A stretch of DNA of 64,000 bases from CAZFBA01 sp964517135 (lineage in GTDB: Bacteria; Cyanobacteriota; Vampirovibrionia; JBFMGH01). The position numbers were made by a program, and so were the translations under genes. The stretch covers positions 1 through 64,000 of the forward strand of contig CAZFBA010000012.1 of the NCBI GenBank assembly GCA_964517135.1, written 5' to 3'. Numbering within the stretch: position 1 is the first letter of the stretch; each line of letters begins with the position of its first letter. The notes under the pieces were generated by a model. The model ran no database searches, was not told the DNA's origin, and was given only the letters and a program-made list of their open reading frames with translations. Shown here one piece after another: positions 60,461 through 64,000 of the stretch.

Positions 60461-61363
60461 ATGCGGATCAATCCACTAAATACCAACGTAAATCTTTTAA
60501 CCAAGTATTATGAACTTAATACGGTACGTATAAATGGTAAGGCTTATCAGAGTATTGATGAAGTAACAGGCAAAACAGTTAATTCTACTGGTGTTAGCAA
60601 CCCCATGCAGATTGACCCGGGCCTGGCACTTGATCTTTCGGTGGTATATAATGCATTAGCAAACCCTGACAGCCGCCTGGGCATTCTAATGATGCTTAAT
60701 AAACCTGAACTTATGCAGCTATTGTTCCTGCTCGATAAAGAAAAACTTATTCTAGGACTAAATTTTTTCAGTCTGCCCAAATTGCTTGAAATGATAATGC
60801 GTTTGCCAAAAGAACTTCTACTGCAAGCACTTTTAATGCACATGGATCAAAATACACTTCTAAGCCTAATGCCACAACGAGAACTATTGCGTATACTCGG
60901 CAGCGGCAAGATTAAAGAAGAAATGCTGGTTAAATCTCTTGAAAATTTGCCAACTCATATTCTTATTCAAATGCTTGAAGCAGTTCTAGGTCAATCTGTC
61001 GGAAGACTAAAACACCATCAGGTCATAGATAGAATGCATCACCTCAAGAAAAGACAGATACTTGAAGGTATTATGACACTTCCCAGCGGCACTTTGCTCA
61101 GTATAGTATCTAATTTCACACTGAAAGACCCTTCACTTCTAATGGAACTTTCCCGAGGAGCACTTACCCAGCCATTTACACGCTTTACCAAACCTATGCT
61201 TGTTCAAAGCTTTATGGTGCTCGATAATTCTGAAATCATCAAAATGCTCGGCGGATTACCCAAAAACCTGCTGGCTCAGGTCGCCTGTATGATCGATCCC
61301 GGCCAGCTTGCTGAGGTATTTGCAAATCAGTTCCAGGGCTTAATGGCATCACTACTGGGATAA
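60461..61363 (+). CDS. Helical-repeat protein of unknown function
   Basis: 300 residues. From about residue 85 it is a regular array of short Leu-rich helices (LMQLLFLLDKEKLILGLNFF, LLEMIMRLPKELLLQALLMH, RELLRILGSGKIKEEMLVKS, NLPTHILIQMLEAVLG), recalling MgtE-N/HEAT-like arrays in which each unit ends in LP or LD. No signal peptide or long membrane helix. GGGG lies about 10 bases before the ATG. The gene precedes the repeat-protein genes by about 300 bases on the same strand. Not recognised; an effector or scaffold is possible. Confidence 0.7.
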   Translation: MRINPLNTNVNLLTKYYELNTVRINGKAYQSIDEVTGKTVNSTGVSNPMQIDPGLALDLSVVYNALANPDSRLGILMMLNKPELMQLLFLLDKEKLILGLNFFSLPKLLEMIMRLPKELLLQALLMHMDQNTLLSLMPQRELLRILGSGKIKEEMLVKSLENLPTHILIQMLEAVLGQSVGRLKHHQVIDRMHHLKKRQILEGIMTLPSGTLLSIVSNFTLKDPSLLMELSRGALTQPFTRFTKPMLVQSFMVLDNSEIIKMLGGLPKNLLAQVACMIDPGQLAEVFANQFQGLMASLLG

Positions 61364-61675
61364 CGTAATGTGTTTCGAAATGTAAATTGCTTTTTTGTTA
61401 ACAATAAAAGTGATTTTTTTGCGTCTATTTTCTGACAGGTTTATATAATTGAGATATCACTATTGTATAAAATAGTCCTAAAAACCTTTATTACTTAACA
61501 TTTTTGAGACATTGTGACAGGCAATTCGCAAACTTGGATTGTTTTTATAAAGACAAGAGAGAATTAATCCAGAACAACTCAATAAAATGGAGTAATGAGC
61601 AGGAGTAATTCTTTATAAGTTAGTAGTTTACACGTAACAAACGTCGTAATATGTAATAGTCTAGGGAGGATGAGT
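61364..61675. other. Leader/promoter region of the first seven-repeat gene
   Basis: AT-rich, no gene seen. Ends in CTAGGGAGG, the strong ribosome binding site for 61676. Confidence 0.4.
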
Positions 61676-62137
61676 ATGGGCATTATTGGTCAAGTTAATT
61701 TACAAAACGTTGGTGCTAACATCAATTTTCAAAACGAAGGCAAAGTAGGCCAGGTGAATTCACAGGCACTGAACGGTGCTAACACATTCCTTGGTAACAA
61801 CGGTCAAATAGGTGAAATGAACTCCTATACCCGTGCAGCTGAAACAAACATTTACAACTGCCCGACCGGACAGATCGGCACTTTAAACGCAACAGACCAG
61901 TGGGATAAAACCAATATCCTTAACCGTGGTCAAATCGGAACAGCCAACTTAACCGCTATCGGTGCTCTTGGTGAAATCAATATGCAAAACCAGGGCATGG
62001 TTGGCACACTGAACGCTCACGCTAAAATCGGCGGCGAAATCAATGTTAACAACCTCTTCGGTATGATGGGACAGGTTAACGCTCTTGCTACCGGCTCAAG
62101 CCACGGTCAACAGTCTCAGTTTAACTTGCTGACATAA
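61676..62137 (+). CDS. Seven-repeat beta-solenoid-like protein A
   Basis: About 153 residues, made entirely of seven 20-22 residue repeats: GIIGQVNLQNVGANINFQNE, GKVGQVNSQALNGANTF, GQIGEMNSYTRAAETNIYN, GQIGTLNATDQWDKTNILN, GQIGTANLTAIGALGEINM, GMVGTLNAHAKIGGEINVN and a final GMMGQVNALATGSSHG. Each opens G-x-[IV]-G-x-[LMAV]-N and ends near an Asn, a pattern of a right-handed beta-solenoid, partly like curli or pentapeptide repeats but with its own period. Ends SSHGQQSQFN. The frame opens at 61670, but GGAGG at 61665-61669 fits the ATG at 61676, which also matches protein B. No signal peptide. Terminator at 62170. Confidence 0.8.
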   Translation: MGIIGQVNLQNVGANINFQNEGKVGQVNSQALNGANTFLGNNGQIGEMNSYTRAAETNIYNCPTGQIGTLNATDQWDKTNILNRGQIGTANLTAIGALGEINMQNQGMVGTLNAHAKIGGEINVNNLFGMMGQVNALATGSSHGQQSQFNLLT

Positions 62138-62169
62138 CATAAGATGTAAATACCAGCCAAAGATTTAAA

Positions 62170-62198
62170 AGCCCTGTTGCACCAGCAACGGGGCTTTT
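62170..62198 (+). terminator. Terminator of seven-repeat gene A
   Basis: AGCCCTGTTGC pairs with GCAACGGGGCT (one T-G wobble) around ACCA, then TTTT. Confidence 0.85.
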
Positions 62199-62389
62199 GC
62201 CTATCAGTGGTTATTGTTTATACCTGAAGACTTTTAGAATTGTTTAATATTTTATGTCGTTTAGTCTATTTATTCGACCCCCTAACTTCTGTTCCTGCAA
62301 TGTTTTAACACTGTGTTAAAAAGATGTATTCGCTAAACGTCAATTTCTATAACTGTTTCAGGTCAATTTATTAATAGTGTATGAATTTT

Positions 62390-62476
62390 ACTGATCCTTG
62401 AAAGTAATGTATAGATTCCAGATTATAGAGGCCAATTCTATCAGCATATATTAATTATTTACGTGGAATGGTATAA
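62390..62476. repeat. Dispersed repeat, full copy
   Basis: Starts ACTGATCCTTGAAAGTAATG as at 13153 and ends TTATTTACGTGGAATGGTAT. A MITE-2 fragment begins a few bases later. Confidence 0.85.
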
Positions 62477-62481
62477 ATGGG

Positions 62482-62549
62482 CTAATCCAAAACAGAAATT
62501 ATGACAGGTTATATACATCTAAATAAAATCTTTTATCATACATCAGTGC
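62482..62549. repeat. MITE-like element family 2, fragment
   Basis: CTAATCCAAAACAG ... ATGACAGGTTATATACATCT ... AAAATCTTTTATCATACATCAGTG, the complement of one third of the 21452-21661 copy. Confidence 0.7.
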
Positions 62550-62886
62550 AATTTTATTCTGTGGTGATTGTTTTTTTAAACTTGTAAATGTTTGTAAATA
62601 TAAACTTTGTAAAGGTTTTTATATATATACAGTATCTATATTTGATTTAACTCATGCATATAAACTGCATCGTTAATTTATAATTCTTCTCTCTTTATGA
62701 GGTTCTATTTACATACCCAAAATACCCCTACAGGCAATCGAAAAGCACAAAATGTTTTTATATGTATAAGAGAGTAAATGGTTGCTACATTGGAGTATAC
62801 ATAAGGAGTAATTAACCATAACGCAATAGTAATATTTATTCTTGTGAGTAACATACAGAGTAGTTGAGTAAATTGGGAGGAAAATT

Positions 62887-63345
62887 ATGGGCTATATTGG
62901 TAACTTAAGTGTTAATACTAATCAAGCACAGGTCAACATTAGCAATGAAGGCTACATTGGTAACATGAATGCCAAAAACCAGGGCGGCAATCTGGGTGTA
63001 CAAAATAACGGCTATATCGGCAACGCAAACGTTGCTACTTATGGTGGTGCTACCCAGTTTAATCAATGCCCTACAGGCTATACCAACAATGCTTTCTTTA
63101 AAGATCAAAATGATTTCACACAAATTAACAATCAGGGCACATTCAACAACCTTGGCCTGCAAGCAAACGGAGCATTAGGCTATATTGGCCTGAACAATGC
63201 CGGTCAGGTTAATAATTTAGGTGCTCAGGCAAACTATGGCGGTCAGATTGATATTAATAACATGTTTGGCGCCATCAATAACCTTTCTGCTCAGGCTAAC
63301 GGCCAGAGTCATGGTAAACAGTCAGGCATCAATATCTGGACATAA
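62887..63345 (+). CDS. Seven-repeat beta-solenoid-like protein B
   Basis: 152 residues, paralogue of the protein at 61676. Repeats: GYIGNLSVNTNQAQVNISNE, GYIGNMNAKNQGGNLGVQN, GYIGNANVATYGGATQFN, GYTNNAFFKDQNDFTQINN, GTFNNLGLQANGALGYIGL, GQVNNLGAQANYGGQIDIN and GAINNLSAQANGQSHGKQS. A CPTG at the end of repeat 3 and an SHG(Q/K)QS near the C-terminus are shared with protein A. Strong GGGAGG at 8-13 bases before the ATG. No signal peptide, no charged surface pattern. The two proteins may co-assemble; this is inference. Own terminator at 63394. Confidence 0.8.
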   Translation: MGYIGNLSVNTNQAQVNISNEGYIGNMNAKNQGGNLGVQNNGYIGNANVATYGGATQFNQCPTGYTNNAFFKDQNDFTQINNQGTFNNLGLQANGALGYIGLNNAGQVNNLGAQANYGGQIDINNMFGAINNLSAQANGQSHGKQSGINIWT

Positions 63346-63393
63346 CCTGAAATCTTTAATTTGGGCCATAAAAACTCTAATTTTATACTAAAT

Positions 63394-63420
63394 AAAGCTC
63401 TCCTAATGGGGAGCTTTTTT
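63394..63420 (+). terminator. Terminator of seven-repeat gene B
   Basis: AAGCTCTCC and GGGGAGCTT pair (one T-G wobble) around TAAT, followed by six T residues. Confidence 0.88.
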
Positions 63421-63633
63421 AATGCAATACCTGAAAAATCAACATCTTTAACCTTCATATTAACCAAAATACCCGTCATATCCTGTAATCTGAGTACTTA
63501 TGACGTTTGTTATAATATAATTACTTATCAAACAAAAAAAAGCCAGCTCGATTGAACTGACTCAATACCTACCTACTACAACTTACTCAGAAAACTCTTT
63601 GGCTAAATTGATATGAATTATTAAATCTTTTTA

Positions 63634-63810
63634 CTAGTCTTCTAACAGGCTATCAACCACGTTATTAGACTTTCTGAGTGATATCCATTGTTTGGCAAAG
63701 TTGTTTAAAGCTTTTTTATACTCATCTGAGTTTTCACCGTGACTTCTGAGCATTGCAGTAACTTCTTTTTCTGCTGCTAATACATTGTTTCTTACTGTTG
63801 ATATAGACAT
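63634..63810 (-). CDS. Small helical protein (58 residues)
   Basis: ATG at 63810 with AGGAGG 6 bases upstream, stop TAG at 63634. The sequence begins MSISTVRNNVLAAEKEVTAM and continues NSDEYKKALNNFAKQWISLR: two amphipathic helices with no Cys and no membrane segment. Not recognised. The strong ribosome binding site and helical periodicity argue that it is real. It is convergent with seven-repeat gene B. Confidence 0.7.
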   Translation of the reverse strand: MSISTVRNNVLAAEKEVTAMLRSHGENSDEYKKALNNFAKQWISLRKSNNVVDSLLED

Positions 63811-64000
63811 AGTAGGCCTCCTGGTTGACTTTCCCCGAAATTAAATTTTTAATTTTGTCCTGTGATTACTTAAAGGCTCCTCAAAAATAAAATTGCTATT
63901 ATTATAAAAAAAATTTTGTAAAATTTTAAAAAAATTTTCTCTAACAGGTCAAAATCACTGCTATAAAAGCAATACAGAACACACATAGAGTTTAAAAGTT

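Larger units (their letters stand above)
62138..62886. other. Long intergenic region between the seven-repeat genes
   Basis: Holds a terminator, the dispersed repeat (62390-62476), a MITE-2 fragment (62482-62549), and a possible leader hairpin (CTCTCTTTAT near 62690 with ATAAGAGAG near 62766), similar in motif to the leader at 11025. I see no further gene. Confidence 0.5.

Overview
The window is about 64 kb of an AT-rich, Gram-negative chromosome: it has a tripartite RND efflux system with a TolC-like outer-membrane channel, lipoproteins, and a GmhB-type heptose phosphatase. The best lineage clue is NusB (58188-58859), which is much longer than the usual ~140 residues and has the long helical insert and RELALLS..QL N-terminus I know from cyanobacterial NusB. 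Nothing photosynthetic is present. I infer a non-photosynthetic relative of cyanobacteria (Vampirovibrionia/Melainabacteria type), but this is inference from few genes.

Layout. 1-4.3 kb is an accessory zone: a restriction-modification cassette (nuclease candidate, C-type controller, cytosine-5 methyltransferase) bracketed by GC-rich hairpin repeats, then a ParDE toxin-antitoxin pair. 4.3-5.8 kb is one orphan gene between two identical 166-bp repeats. 5.9-10.4 kb is a five-gene envelope operon (two von Willebrand A proteins, an exported protein, a DUF881 protein, an SGNH hydrolase-like protein). 11.0-13.0 kb is a three-gene cluster with a hairpin leader, a 55-residue peptide gene and an HExxH metallopeptidase. 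13.5-17.5 kb has TPR, dockerin-like and Ala-rich proteins. 17.6-20.6 kb, bracketed by an inverted pair of small MITE-like repeats, has a trans-sulfuration enzyme and a fluoride riboswitch driving a CPA2 antiporter. 24-29.7 kb is the RND operon, whose adaptor gene is frameshifted. 30.4-31.4 kb has two tandem homologous modules, each encoding a 37-39 residue membrane peptide plus a 53-56 residue GKTRL peptide. 31.6-38.3 kb has an M48-like protein without its zinc motif, two medium-chain dehydrogenases and an RTX-repeat protein. 38.7-47.4 kb is core: topA, aroE, an MFS exporter, a DHH phosphoesterase and a lipoprotein operon. 48.1-49.1 kb has a truncated initiator-tRNA fragment and HigBA. 51.4-58.9 kb carries a glycosyltransferase and the nusB-ftsY-ffh operon. 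59-63.8 kb holds exported and repeat proteins, including two paralogous seven-repeat proteins.

Four or more families of short dispersed repeats with terminal inverted repeats (MITE-like) lie in the intergenic gaps, and no intact transposase gene is visible. Several genes (11199, 12037, 36051, 50305, 61676, 62887) have strong ribosome binding sites and more C-ending codons than their neighbours, which suggests high expression.
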